From Leptospira fluminis (GTDB taxonomy: Bacteria; Spirochaetota; Leptospiria; Leptospirales; Leptospiraceae), in the NCBI RefSeq assembly GCF_004771275.1, contig NZ_RQEV01000017.1, positions 124,001-188,000 of the forward strand: a DNA stretch of 64,000 bases, written 5' to 3'. The translations under genes were made by a program, and so were the position numbers. Positions 1-8,279 of the stretch are shown here, piece after piece. The first letter of the stretch is position 1. Every line of letters begins with the position of its first letter. Below the pieces are notes generated by a model that was not told the DNA's origin, did no database searches, and was given only the letters and a program-made list of their open reading frames with translations.

Positions 1-1383
1 TTTCCTTTCTAGAAAATGGAAGGATTCCTCCGCTTCGCCTAAAAGTTCCCCGTCGCCGAAAGCGAGCGCGGCCTTAGTGGCGGCTTTTACGAAAAGACAA
101 TTCCAGGAAAGAAGCACCTTATCGTCGAGCAAGGGACGAATCCTGGAAGACCTTCTTTCCAGCAGTTTCTTCCGACTCCTTTCCACGATCTCGTTCAGCT
201 CTTCCGGTTCTAATCCGTGCTTTCTCGCGAAATTCACTCGGAACGTTTCGTGCAAAATATTACTATTTTCGAAATTTCCCGTATCGGTTACGTTCCAGAA
301 TTCCTCCAACAACTTTGCGTCCGAGCCGCAGACTTCATGGAATTCTTTCCTCGACCAGATATAAAACAGCCCCTCTTCCCCTTCCGAATCCGCGTCTTCC
401 GCGCTGGAGATCCCTCCTCCGTGGAGCTTCATATCCCGAAATAGATATTCCAATACGTCATATGCAGCTTCTTTGTACTTCTCGTCTCCTGTGACCTGGA
501 AACATTCCACCAAGGCCTCCAGGAAAAGGGAATTGTCGTAGAGCATTTTCTCGAAATGAGGAACCAGCCATTTGTAATCCGTGGAATACCTGCACAATCC
601 TCCACCGATCTGGTCGTAGATTCCTCCCTTCTTCATAGCAGTTAAAGTCTCCTCTACCATCTCTAGAGCCTTGGATTCCCCCGCGCTCTTATGGAACCGA
701 AGCAAAAAGGAAAGACCCATACTGGGGGGAAATTTATTGTTCCCGCTCGTCCGGAAACCTGCGAAATCCGGATCGTAAAACCGATCGTACATCCGAAAAC
801 AGTTCTCAAACACGGACCGTTCAGGCAAGGAAAGATCTTCCCTCCGATGCAGCGCCTTCGTCTCCTCCGAATCCTTTAAAAATTGCGCCAATTCCTCGGA
901 GGCCTCTAGGAGCTCTTCCGCCTTTTCCTTCCATAAATCCGAAAGAATCCGGAGCACTTCCGTGAAACTTTTTTTCCCGTATTTCGGGATCGGAGGAAAG
1001 TATGTTCCTCCGGTGATCGGTTTTCCTTCGGGAGTCAGGAAAAGGTTCAAAGGCCACCCGCCTTGCTGGTTCATCGCATGCAGCGCGTCCATGTAGATCC
1101 TGTCCACGTCCGGTCTCTCTTCGCGGTCGACTTTCACCGAGATAAAATACTCGTTCAATACGTCTGCTGTCGCTCGGTCCTCGAAGGATTCCTTTTCCAT
1201 CACATGGCACCAATGGCATGTCGCATAACCGATGGAAAGAAAGACCAACTTATTTTCGGCTTTCGCTTTTTCAAAAGCCTCGCTCCCCCAAGGAAACCAA
1301 TCCACCGGGTTCGTAGAATGTTGGAGTAGATACGGACTCTTTTCGGACGCGAGTCGGTTTAATTTCTTAGGAGTTCTGTCCAT
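1..1383 (-). CDS. YyaL/DUF255 thioredoxin-domain protein, 3' end cut by window
   Basis: The reading frame is open from the ATG at 1383 to base 1 (461 codons) and runs off the left edge, so the C-terminus is missing; the family is usually near 690 residues. The N-terminus has the family hallmark SPYLLQH...NPVDW followed about 25 residues later by CHWCHVM, a CxxC thioredoxin-like active site (DUF255). Further on come [14 protein letters not shown] and GGTYFPP, then an alpha-helical part with [10 protein letters not shown] and HFEKMLYDN, typical of the six-hairpin half. The family (bacterial YyaL, animal SPATA20) is well recognised but its reaction is not settled; a redox or sugar-epimerase-like role is usually proposed. 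It is divergent from the TolC-like gene at 1480. Identity of the family is secure, function is not. Confidence 0.9.
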   Translation of the reverse strand, partial: MDRTPKKLNRLASEKSPYLLQHSTNPVDWFPWGSEAFEKAKAENKLVFLSIGYATCHWCHVMEKESFEDRATADVLNEYFISVKVDREERPDVDRIYMDALHAMNQQGGWPLNLFLTPEGKPITGGTYFPPIPKYGKKSFTEVLRILSDLWKEKAEELLEASEELAQFLKDSEETKALHRREDLSLPERSVFENCFRMYDRFYDPDFAGFRTSGNNKFPPSMGLSFLLRFHKSAGESKALEMVEETLTAMKKGGIYDQIGGGLCRYSTDYKWLVPHFEKMLYDNSLFLEALVECFQVTGDEKYKEAAYDVLEYLFRDMKLHGGGISSAEDADSEGEEGLFYIWSRKEFHEVCGSDAKLLEEFWNVTDTGNFENSNILHETFRVNFARKHGLEPEELNEIVERSRKKLLERRSSRIRPLLDDKVLLSWNCLFVKAATKAALAFGDGELLGEAEESFHFLERK

Positions 1384-1479
1384 TTATTTCTCTAGCATTA
1401 GACTTTTCTCTCAGTGTTTTCGATTTGGCAAATTCTTCCGAGCCGAAAACCATGCTCCGTAAGGAAGATTATCGAAGTC

Positions 1480-3105
1480 ATGCAGAGCGTCCAAGCCCTT
1501 CCTTTCATAAGGAAAATTTATTTCCGGCTTTTTTTGGCTGGGGCTCTGTCCGTACCAGGTTCCCTTTTTGCCCAGGAGGCCGAACCGTTCTCCACGAACA
1601 AACCGGTGCTTCACCTCTCCCTAAAAGAGGCGGTCAATTACGTTCTGGCAAATAACCTAACCGTTAAAAATGCCAAAATGGAATATGTAAAGGCCGACTC
1701 GGACTTTCTAAAGAACGATTCCAAATACGCTTGGACTCTGGTTGGTTCATTCACTTCGGTAAAGACGGGACTTCCCTCGAACCGGAATAACATCATCTCC
1801 GGAACGAAAATATCGAACGACCGGATGGCGATCGGAATCCAAAAACAATTCGAAACCCAAACGTATTTCAGCTTCGAAGTCAGCAATACCCGATTCGACA
1901 CGAACGCGTTGGAATCTGCGGCATCGGCTGCTCCCCTGGGAGCCTTGGGTCCTTTGTTGGCCGCGCCTCCCCAGTACACCAGCGCATTGACCGCTACTTT
2001 GAGTCAGGAACTATTGAAATACAGTTTCGGAAAGACCGACAAACAGCGTCGTAAGATGCTCCAGCAAAACGCGGTCATCAAACGGGACAATCTGATCGAT
2101 ACCCTTTCCCGCCTCGTCGTCCAGACATTGGTGGATTACTGGACTCTCAGCGTTTACGATTCCCAAGTCGCTACTTTCGAAAAATTGGAAAGAAACACCC
2201 GGGCGATCCGGGATATCACCGCGAGAAAAACCGGGCTCGGACTTTCCGAATCTTTCGAACTGAACCAGTGGAATTCCGCGGTCATGAACACCCAAAACAG
2301 TCTGGAAAAAGCCAAATTGGCAAGAGACACCGCGGAAAGGAACTTGGTCCGGGTCTTGAGTGTCGATCCTTCTTCCAAAATCGCAGGAATCACCGATTTA
2401 CAGGACAAAATTCCTGCAGACATACGACCGGAAAAGGATTACGAATACGCCTTACTGAATCGGATCGATTTAAAGAATTTGAGGAGACAAAAGGAAGTCG
2501 CCGATCTGGACCTGAAAATCAAAGAAGCGGAAGACATGCCCTCCCTAAAGATCAGCGGACGCTACTCTTCCCAAGGCCAGACGTTTCTCAATCCTCAAGC
2601 CAACTTCGTCAATCCGGATACGGGAGTTCTCTCCTTCAAATATCCGGACATGAACGCCAGTTTCAATCTTTCCTACCCGTTATTCGATTTGGGAATCAAG
2701 GCGAATATCCGGGACGCCAAAATCAAAGTAAAGGTATTGGCAAAGCAGGAAGAGGATCTGAAGGAGCAGATCAAGGAAGAATTGAACGACCGTTTCGCCT
2801 CCCTCTCCGCGGGACAGGAATTGTTGGATTCGGCGATCCGCCAAAGAGACGAAGCCGAAAGCTATTACAAGGGCGTCCAAGTTCGTTACAGCCAGGGTCG
2901 TTTTACGGCAGTAGTGGTCAAACTAGCTCTGGACAATCTGATCAACGCGGAACTCCGCCTCGCACAAGCCAAGATCAACTTCAACGTGGACCTGATCCGA
3001 TACAACTTGGCCAAGAATTACGTATTCGAAAAGTTCGGAGTGGAAGTTTCCAAAATCGTGGAAGAACTATCCAAATACGATCCGGACGCGGAAAAAACCC
3101 CTTAG
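1480..3105 (+). CDS. TolC-family outer membrane efflux protein
   Basis: This is a TolC-like outer membrane channel of about 541 residues. Under the family model it forms a trimeric beta-barrel with a periplasmic helical tunnel that works with an inner-membrane pump. The start at ATG 1480 is preferred over the upstream ATG at 1414 because it places a signal peptide (IRKIYFRLFLAGALSVPGSLFAQ) at the N-terminus and has AAGGAAG upstream, though the spacing is longish. The mature part begins with LHLSLKEAVNYVLANNLTVKNAK, the usual first OEP repeat, and the second repeat near residue 330 contains LRRQKEVADLDLKIKEAEDMPSLKISG. Long heptad-rich helices lie between. No pump or adaptor gene is adjacent, so its partner is unknown. 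Confidence 0.85.
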   Translation: MQSVQALPFIRKIYFRLFLAGALSVPGSLFAQEAEPFSTNKPVLHLSLKEAVNYVLANNLTVKNAKMEYVKADSDFLKNDSKYAWTLVGSFTSVKTGLPSNRNNIISGTKISNDRMAIGIQKQFETQTYFSFEVSNTRFDTNALESAASAAPLGALGPLLAAPPQYTSALTATLSQELLKYSFGKTDKQRRKMLQQNAVIKRDNLIDTLSRLVVQTLVDYWTLSVYDSQVATFEKLERNTRAIRDITARKTGLGLSESFELNQWNSAVMNTQNSLEKAKLARDTAERNLVRVLSVDPSSKIAGITDLQDKIPADIRPEKDYEYALLNRIDLKNLRRQKEVADLDLKIKEAEDMPSLKISGRYSSQGQTFLNPQANFVNPDTGVLSFKYPDMNASFNLSYPLFDLGIKANIRDAKIKVKVLAKQEEDLKEQIKEELNDRFASLSAGQELLDSAIRQRDEAESYYKGVQVRYSQGRFTAVVVKLALDNLINAELRLAQAKINFNVDLIRYNLAKNYVFEKFGVEVSKIVEELSKYDPDAEKTP

Positions 3106-3162
3106 TTGTCGGCGTTCCAAACCTTAAAAACGCGACGGCAGTTTATCTTCCGTCCTGAAATT

Positions 3163-4113
3163 TTAAGCCTTTGGAATATTCGGAACTTCTAAAGGAATCG
3201 TCTCCCCTTCCAACGCCCGAAGGAACTCGATTAGATCCCTTTTTTCCTCCTCCGAAAGTCTCGCAGGTGCCGCCGATTGCGGGCCGGAGACCGCTCTAGC
3301 TCTAGAATGACTTTCTTCGACCGCGTGATTTACCGCTTCTTCCAAAGATTCGAATCGTCCGTTGTGCATAAACGATTTCTTTCTGGTTACGTCCCGTAAG
3401 GAAGGTGTCCGAATCCTATCCTTGGTTCCGGATATCCCGGTATTATGCATTTCCGAATCCGAAAAATTCGGACCTTGGTGACATTGGACGCATTTTGCCT
3501 TGTTTTGAAAAACGTCCCAACCGCGTTTCTGAGCGGGGGTGAGTGCCGCCTCTTCCCCCATTGCGAATCGATCGAAGTTGGAATTCCGACTCAATATGGT
3601 TCTCTGAAAAGAGGCGATCGCGAATACGATCCTATCCAAAGTGATTTCGGGGCTACCGAAGGCCTTTTGAAACATTTCCCTATATTCGGGAACGGAAGAA
3701 ATTCGCTTAACGACAGTAGCTCCGTTCTTGGACATGAGTTCGGAATACACCCTCTGTTTCACGACGTCCTCCAGATCCCTAGTTTCAGGATCCTTAAAAA
3801 CGTCTTTATAAAGCGTCACGTTGGTAAGGGTTTGGTCCACGTTCTGGTGAATCTTATTTCGCGGAGCTCCTTCCATGTGGAAATCCGTGTCCTTGTACGT
3901 GGCGCAACTGAAGTCCTGTCCCAAGGAAAGTCGCTTATCGAAATATAAAGTCTTTCCCAGTTCCACCTTGTCCCTATTGTAGAGATTATTGCTCGGATGG
4001 ATGACGTTCCGCACGACGAAGGTCTGAAGCTCAGGTACGGGTCTACGCTCTTTGCAGAAATTCAAACCAAGCGTGATAGGAAAAAGAACGACGATTAAAA
4101 ATCTATGGTTCAT
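3163..4113 (-). CDS. Di-haem cytochrome c peroxidase/MauG-family protein lacking the first haem motif
   Basis: About 316 residues, in the size range of bacterial di-haem peroxidases, which reduce peroxide in the periplasm. ATG 4113 is chosen because it starts a signal-like segment (NHRFLIVVLFPITLGLNF); a TTG at 4155 would extend it by 14 residues. The C-terminal haem site is intact: CVQCH at residues 208-212, followed by the distal-ligand region KKSFMHNGRFESLEEAV. The N-terminal site, which should read CxxCH, reads C70-A-T-Y73-K74, so the second cysteine and the axial histidine are both replaced while the flanking FS and DTDF residues remain family-like. In characterised members this first haem is the peroxidatic one, so the protein is unlikely to be an ordinary peroxidase. 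The 3' end faces the TolC-like gene, 57 bases away. Confidence 0.8.
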   Translation of the reverse strand: MNHRFLIVVLFPITLGLNFCKERRPVPELQTFVVRNVIHPSNNLYNRDKVELGKTLYFDKRLSLGQDFSCATYKDTDFHMEGAPRNKIHQNVDQTLTNVTLYKDVFKDPETRDLEDVVKQRVYSELMSKNGATVVKRISSVPEYREMFQKAFGSPEITLDRIVFAIASFQRTILSRNSNFDRFAMGEEAALTPAQKRGWDVFQNKAKCVQCHQGPNFSDSEMHNTGISGTKDRIRTPSLRDVTRKKSFMHNGRFESLEEAVNHAVEESHSRARAVSGPQSAAPARLSEEEKRDLIEFLRALEGETIPLEVPNIPKA

Positions 4114-4231
4114 GTAAAAACCCGGTGCGCCTTCTATTCCTCCAGCTTTCCCCAAATTCGGCCTTTGTCAATCTCCTATTTAGAGTCGCTCTAAACGCCG
4201 CTATTATGCGAATAGGAACTGTCTTGGACCG

Positions 4232-4258
4232 TGTCACAGAAACGGATTCCCGGAGTCT
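4232..4258 (+). promoter_or_regulatory. Likely ECF41-type promoter
   Basis: TGTCACA at 4232-4238 is the -35 motif reported for ECF41 sigma factors. AGTC at 4254-4257, fifteen bases further on, resembles the partner -10 element CGTC with one mismatch. It lies about 45 bases upstream of the oxidoreductase ATG and thus of the oxidoreductase-sigma operon, as expected for autoregulation. The -35 match is exact; the -10 assignment is inference. Confidence 0.55.
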
Positions 4259-4282
4259 CTCCTTAAGAAACAGGGGGAAAAA

Positions 4283-5479
4283 ATGGAATCTAAATCCGTA
4301 ATTATCGTCGGCGGAGGATACGCGGGAATTGTGGCGGCGAATCGACTAGCCAGAAAAAAATTGCCGATACGGATCCTATTGATCACGGGAAACGAAACGT
4401 TCATCGAAAAGATCCGAAACCACCAGGAAATCGCGGGAACGAATTCGAAATTTTATTCCGTACGATCCCTGCTCAGAAAAGAGGTGGAATTAAAAATCGG
4501 ATTCGTGGAAAGAATCCTCAAGGAAAAACGAAGAGTCCGTTTGACGAACGGAGAGGAATATCCTTATGATTTTTTAGGATATACATTGGGGATGCGAGCG
4601 AAAACGAGCGAGGAATTTCCGGAGACGTACTATTCGGTCGCGGAAGAGAAGGATTGCAAGCGGATTCGACAAGAACTGTACGAAAATCCGGATCGAAGAA
4701 TCACCGTGCTCGGAGCAGGACTGACCGGAATCGAAACCGCTTCCGAGTTAGCGGAACGTTTTCCGAAAGCGATGATCACCCTTCTGGACTCCGGATCGAT
4801 CGGCGGAAATTTCGACTCGGAAGCGGCGATGTACATGCGAAAAACCCTACACAAATTGGGAGTCACTATATTCGAAAACCGGAAAGCGATTTCCTTTTTA
4901 CGCGACGGAATCCTCACGGAAACCGGAGAAAAGATTTCCCACGATATCTGCCTACTCTCCGCCGGACTCTCCGCTTCTCCCGTCGGAAAGGAATCCGGTT
5001 GGAAAACGAACGAACTCGACCAGGTGTTCGTCTCGCAGACCTTGCAGATTCCCGAAGAATGGAACGCTCTTGGGGCCGGGGACGGAATTCGAATCCTGGG
5101 AGAGGGACATTCGCATTTGAGAATGTCCTGTGCGACCGCTCTTCCAATGGGCGTGTACATGGCCGAACGTATCTCGTTTTTATTGGGAACAAAAAGCGAA
5201 ATCGGATCCAGGCCTTTCTCCCTCGGATACGTGATTCGCTGCGTAAGCTTAGGCAGAAAATACGGCCTGATACAGCATCTAAATCCGGATGATACTCCGA
5301 AACAATCTTTCTGGAAAGGACGGGTCGGAGCGATGGTCAAGGAACTGATCTGCAAATTCACCGTCTTTTCTTTTAAAGCCGAAAAATATTTCGATTTTTA
5401 CAATTGGCCGCCAGGTCCTAAATTGGATCGAAACGACGAATCTCGCGTCAAAAAAGCGATCGTGGCCGCAGGAAAATAG
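4283..5479 (+). CDS. FAD/NAD(P)-dependent oxidoreductase (NDH-2/FSP1-like)
   Basis: A 398-residue two-dinucleotide-binding-domain flavoprotein. The N-terminal FAD-binding Rossmann motif is VIIVGGGYAGIVAANRL (residues about 6-22), and a second nucleotide-binding motif, ITVLGAGLTGIETASELAERF, lies near residue 145. The pattern GGGYAGI and the overall length resemble type II NADH dehydrogenases and FSP1/AIFM2-like quinone reductases. There is a good Shine-Dalgarno (AGGGGG) before ATG 4283. The stop is 3 bases before the start of the ECF41 sigma factor gene, so the two are almost certainly cotranscribed. ECF41 genes are commonly linked to an oxidoreductase, carboxymuconolactone decarboxylase or epimerase gene; this is the oxidoreductase version. 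The physiological substrate cannot be read from sequence. Confidence 0.88.
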   Translation: MESKSVIIVGGGYAGIVAANRLARKKLPIRILLITGNETFIEKIRNHQEIAGTNSKFYSVRSLLRKEVELKIGFVERILKEKRRVRLTNGEEYPYDFLGYTLGMRAKTSEEFPETYYSVAEEKDCKRIRQELYENPDRRITVLGAGLTGIETASELAERFPKAMITLLDSGSIGGNFDSEAAMYMRKTLHKLGVTIFENRKAISFLRDGILTETGEKISHDICLLSAGLSASPVGKESGWKTNELDQVFVSQTLQIPEEWNALGAGDGIRILGEGHSHLRMSCATALPMGVYMAERISFLLGTKSEIGSRPFSLGYVIRCVSLGRKYGLIQHLNPDDTPKQSFWKGRVGAMVKELICKFTVFSFKAEKYFDFYNWPPGPKLDRNDESRVKKAIVAAGK

Positions 5480-5482
5480 GCA

Positions 5483-6472
5483 ATGGACAAACTCGGGCAA
5501 TTTCTGGAACACAAGAAGCTGCTATTCGGGATAGCGTATAGAATGACCGGTAGCGTGGTCGACGCGGAGGACATCGTGCAGGAGACCTTTCTCAGATGGG
5601 AAAGATCTTCCGCCGAAAAGGTCCGCTCCCCCAAGGCCTTCCTTTCCACGATCGCGACACGATTATCTCTGGATAACCTGAGAAAATCTAAAAGAAAACG
5701 CGAAACCTATATCGGTCCTTGGTTGCCCGAACCCATGTCGCCGACTCCGCAGGAGGAATTCCTTGGAGCGGATGAGGATACTTTAGATCTGGCCTTCCTG
5801 CATCTATTAGAAAAATTGAATCCGATCGAGAGGGCCGTCTTTTTACTGCGTGAATCGTTTTCATTGGGCTATCCTATTATCGCGGAAGCGGTGGGCAAAA
5901 GTCCGGAAAACTGCCGTCAGATCCTAAAGCGCGCCAAGACGGCGCTGAAGTCGGATCGAAGACGGTACCTCGCCGATGCGGAAATGCGAAGGACTCATCT
6001 TCGGAATTTTCTGCTCGCGACGACCAAAGGGGATCCGAGCCATTTAATCCCTTTTTTCCGGGAAGAAATCGTGATTTGGTCCGACGGCGGGGGCAAGGTG
6101 AATGCGGCAAGAATTCCGATCGTCGGAAAGGATAGAGTCGCTACGTTCCTGCATCGTGTACGGAAAAACCGTCTCAGAAAAAAACTTCGCTTCTATTTTT
6201 CCTACGTAAACGGTGCGGAATCTCTGATCGGATATTCCGGAGAACGACCGGTATATTTCCAGAATTTCATCATAGAACCGGAAGGCATCTGGAGAATCTA
6301 TATCGTCTTGAACCCGGATAAACTTTCCTCGTTTTCCGACAAAAACAAACTGATACGGGAAGGCGCTTTGGTTCCGATCGAATCTTTCCTATTATTCCCG
6401 AATCCTCAAACTTCGGGATTCCAAAAATGGATGACTCCCGTGGTAAAATTGGTTCGCTGGGTTTTCTGGTAA
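5483..6472 (+). CDS. ECF41-family RNA polymerase sigma factor (SigJ-like)
   Basis: A 329-residue ECF sigma factor with a fused C-terminal SnoaL-like domain. Region 2 is seen in LLFGIAYRMTGSVVDAEDIVQETFLRW (residues about 14-40), region 4 in LNPIERAVFLLRESFSLGY and the following helix-turn-helix near residues 113-155. All three marks of the ECF41 group are present: WLPEP in the linker (about residue 75), DGGGK in the C-terminal domain (about 197) and NPDKL near the end (about 275). In studied ECF41 proteins the extension acts in cis as a regulator in place of a separate anti-sigma factor, and none is encoded here. It sits 3 bases behind the oxidoreductase gene and is probably controlled from the TGTCACA promoter at 4232. 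Confidence 0.92.
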   Translation: MDKLGQFLEHKKLLFGIAYRMTGSVVDAEDIVQETFLRWERSSAEKVRSPKAFLSTIATRLSLDNLRKSKRKRETYIGPWLPEPMSPTPQEEFLGADEDTLDLAFLHLLEKLNPIERAVFLLRESFSLGYPIIAEAVGKSPENCRQILKRAKTALKSDRRRYLADAEMRRTHLRNFLLATTKGDPSHLIPFFREEIVIWSDGGGKVNAARIPIVGKDRVATFLHRVRKNRLRKKLRFYFSYVNGAESLIGYSGERPVYFQNFIIEPEGIWRIYIVLNPDKLSSFSDKNKLIREGALVPIESFLLFPNPQTSGFQKWMTPVVKLVRWVFW

Positions 6473-6609
6473 TCCTTCAACTGCGCCCTAAACCTGCAAA
6501 GATTCGATCGTTCGGAAAAATTCCTAGTTAACATAGGATAATCCTCTTTCGACCGCTTTTGCGTCCGGGATTATTGACTTTTAATCATTCATAGTTTTCT
6601 AATATAGTA

Positions 6610-7527
6610 ATGAAACTAAGGTTGATAATTTTATATATGATCGGATTTACGATATTCAGCGTGTCTTGCGGAGTCAACGAAACGGTGGTCGAAAATCGAG
6701 CCAATTCTCTGATCGTAGACGGGGAGAAGCCGAGCGGATATTTCGAATCTAAATTCGGCAAGGTGGCTTACTGGATCCAAGGGAAGGGAAAAACGGTATT
6801 TCTACTGCATTCGGCGGGCCACGACCATAGGGACTTCGAAGCCATCCTTCCGACCCTGACCTCCAAATTTCGCGTGATTCGTTTGGACTGGCCCGGTCAT
6901 GGAGAATCCGAAAATCCGTCACCCCCATCCTCGGCTTCCGCGGTATCGATCGCGGAAGTGCTGCAGGAAATCGCTCCCAAACTTGCGCCTGAAGGAGCCG
7001 TTTTTTTAGGAAACTCCGTCGGAGGATTTGCGTCCTTAAAAATGGCTTTGGAAAAACCGGAACTGGTAAAAGGTCTGGTCCTTGTGGATACGGGAGGGAT
7101 GAACGCACCCGATTTCGCGACACGTACGTTTTCCAGCCTGAAAGGGAGCGTATGGTTCACGAAACTTTCTTGGACCGCGTTTCCTAAATATTATCTGAAA
7201 ATCCGAAACGAATATACGAACCTGATCCTGGAGCAAATCCGGAAAAAAGGGGAACAGGAAGGAGCAAAGGAAGTGAACGCCGCGATCTGGAAGAGTTTTT
7301 TGGATCCGAAACACGACCTCAGAGAGAAAGTCAAAGATGTCCGCCAACCGACTCTGATCGTATGGGGAATGCAGGATCCGGTACTAGAACCGAGCCTCGG
7401 AAAAACCCTGCACAGGGAAATCAAGAATTCGCAAATCGTATTCCTGAAAACGGGTCACGTACCTTTTGCGGAAGATCCCGAAGCCTTCCTGAAAGCTTTG
7501 GTACCTTTCTTGGATTCCGTACGATAA
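6610..7527 (+). CDS. Alpha/beta hydrolase, probable lipoprotein
   Basis: A 305-residue alpha/beta-fold hydrolase. The first 20 residues are hydrophobic and end in FSVSC, a spirochaete lipobox with the lipidated cysteine at position 20, so the enzyme is probably membrane-anchored outside the cytoplasm. The fold is shown by LLHSAGHDHRDF (oxyanion region), LDWPGHGES, the nucleophile elbow GNSVGGFAS (Ser near residue 137), the acid GMQDPV and the histidine KTGHVPFAEDP near the C-terminus, so the Ser-Asp-His triad is complete. The substrate is not predictable. It follows the ECF41 operon by 137 bases and probably has its own promoter. Confidence 0.85.
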   Translation: MKLRLIILYMIGFTIFSVSCGVNETVVENRANSLIVDGEKPSGYFESKFGKVAYWIQGKGKTVFLLHSAGHDHRDFEAILPTLTSKFRVIRLDWPGHGESENPSPPSSASAVSIAEVLQEIAPKLAPEGAVFLGNSVGGFASLKMALEKPELVKGLVLVDTGGMNAPDFATRTFSSLKGSVWFTKLSWTAFPKYYLKIRNEYTNLILEQIRKKGEQEGAKEVNAAIWKSFLDPKHDLREKVKDVRQPTLIVWGMQDPVLEPSLGKTLHREIKNSQIVFLKTGHVPFAEDPEAFLKALVPFLDSVR

Positions 7528-7590
7528 TGGATCCGTTTTAGGATTGCAAAAAGCGGGATCGGATGACTCTTAAAGGAGAGACATCCGATC

Positions 7591-8208
7591 TTGGAACCAG
7601 AACAGATCCGACAGGAAAGTCCCGAATGGGACCGAATTTTTCAAACCATATACAAAGTCTCCGGGATGCCTAGAGAAATCTGGAATCGTGCCGAAGGACT
7701 CTATTCTTTTCGAAAACTCGAATACGGCGATTTTTTCGTAAAACAAGGAAAGGTTCCCACCGAATTCGCCTTCGTTTTTTCGGGACAGCTCCGCGAATAT
7801 TATCTTACCGACCAAGGCGACGAGTACATTAAAAGTTTCTGTTTTCCCGGGGAATTTACGGGTTCCTATTTCGACCTCCTATCGGAACACCCGTCCACTT
7901 GCAATATTCGCGCCTTATCCGATTGCCTGTTAGGAGTTGCGAACTTTGCAGACTTTACCGCTTTATACGAAGAGCATCCCGCTTGGGAAAGATTGGGAAG
8001 AAAGACGGCGGAATTTCTATTTATAAAGAAAGCGAAACGCGAATACGAGCTTCTGGCTCTTTCCGCGGAGCAAAGATACGAATCCCTAAAAAAGGCCTAT
8101 CCGAAAATCGAGGAATCGATTCCTCAATACCATATCGCCTCTTATCTCGGGATCACACCCGTAAGCCTGAGTAGAATCAGATCGAAACTTTCCAAGGCGG
8201 GAAGTTAA
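7591..8208 (+). CDS. Crp/Fnr-family transcriptional regulator
   Basis: A 205-residue protein starting at TTG 7591, chosen because AAAGGAGAG lies 10 bases upstream. An N-terminal cyclic-nucleotide-binding jelly roll is recognisable (LEYGDFFVKQGKVPTEFAFVF, FCFPGEFTGSYFDLL) and the C-terminus has a helix-turn-helix, IASYLGITPVSLSRIRSKL. There is no FNR cysteine cluster. This subtype (short Crp-like regulators ending in a GITPVSLSRIR recognition helix) is frequent in Bacteroidetes and Leptospira and often lacks a known ligand. The gene is 63 bases after the esterase gene, whose expression it might control, but this is inference from proximity only. Confidence 0.85.
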   Translation: MEPEQIRQESPEWDRIFQTIYKVSGMPREIWNRAEGLYSFRKLEYGDFFVKQGKVPTEFAFVFSGQLREYYLTDQGDEYIKSFCFPGEFTGSYFDLLSEHPSTCNIRALSDCLLGVANFADFTALYEEHPAWERLGRKTAEFLFIKKAKREYELLALSAEQRYESLKKAYPKIEESIPQYHIASYLGITPVSLSRIRSKLSKAGS

Positions 8209-8215
8209 AAAGAAA

Positions 8216-8240
8216 ACGCCGGAAGAAAAACTCCCGGCGT
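8216..8240 (-). terminator. Rho-independent terminator of the acyl-CoA dehydrogenase gene
   Basis: Perfect 7-bp arms (ACGCCGG at 8216-8222 and CCGGCGT at 8234-8240) with an 11-base loop. Read on the minus strand the hairpin is followed by TTTTCTTTTT, the expected U-rich tract, so it terminates the gene at 8280-9443; it may also slow transcripts from the convergent Crp-type gene. Confidence 0.85.
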
Positions 8241-8279
8241 CTCTCGTAACTCAGCAATTGCCGCTAAATGTTTAGCGAA

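Noticed and set aside
3132..3153. GACGG...CCGTC hairpin between convergent genes
   Set aside because: Only five base pairs with a loop of eleven bases and no T-run; too weak to call a terminator.
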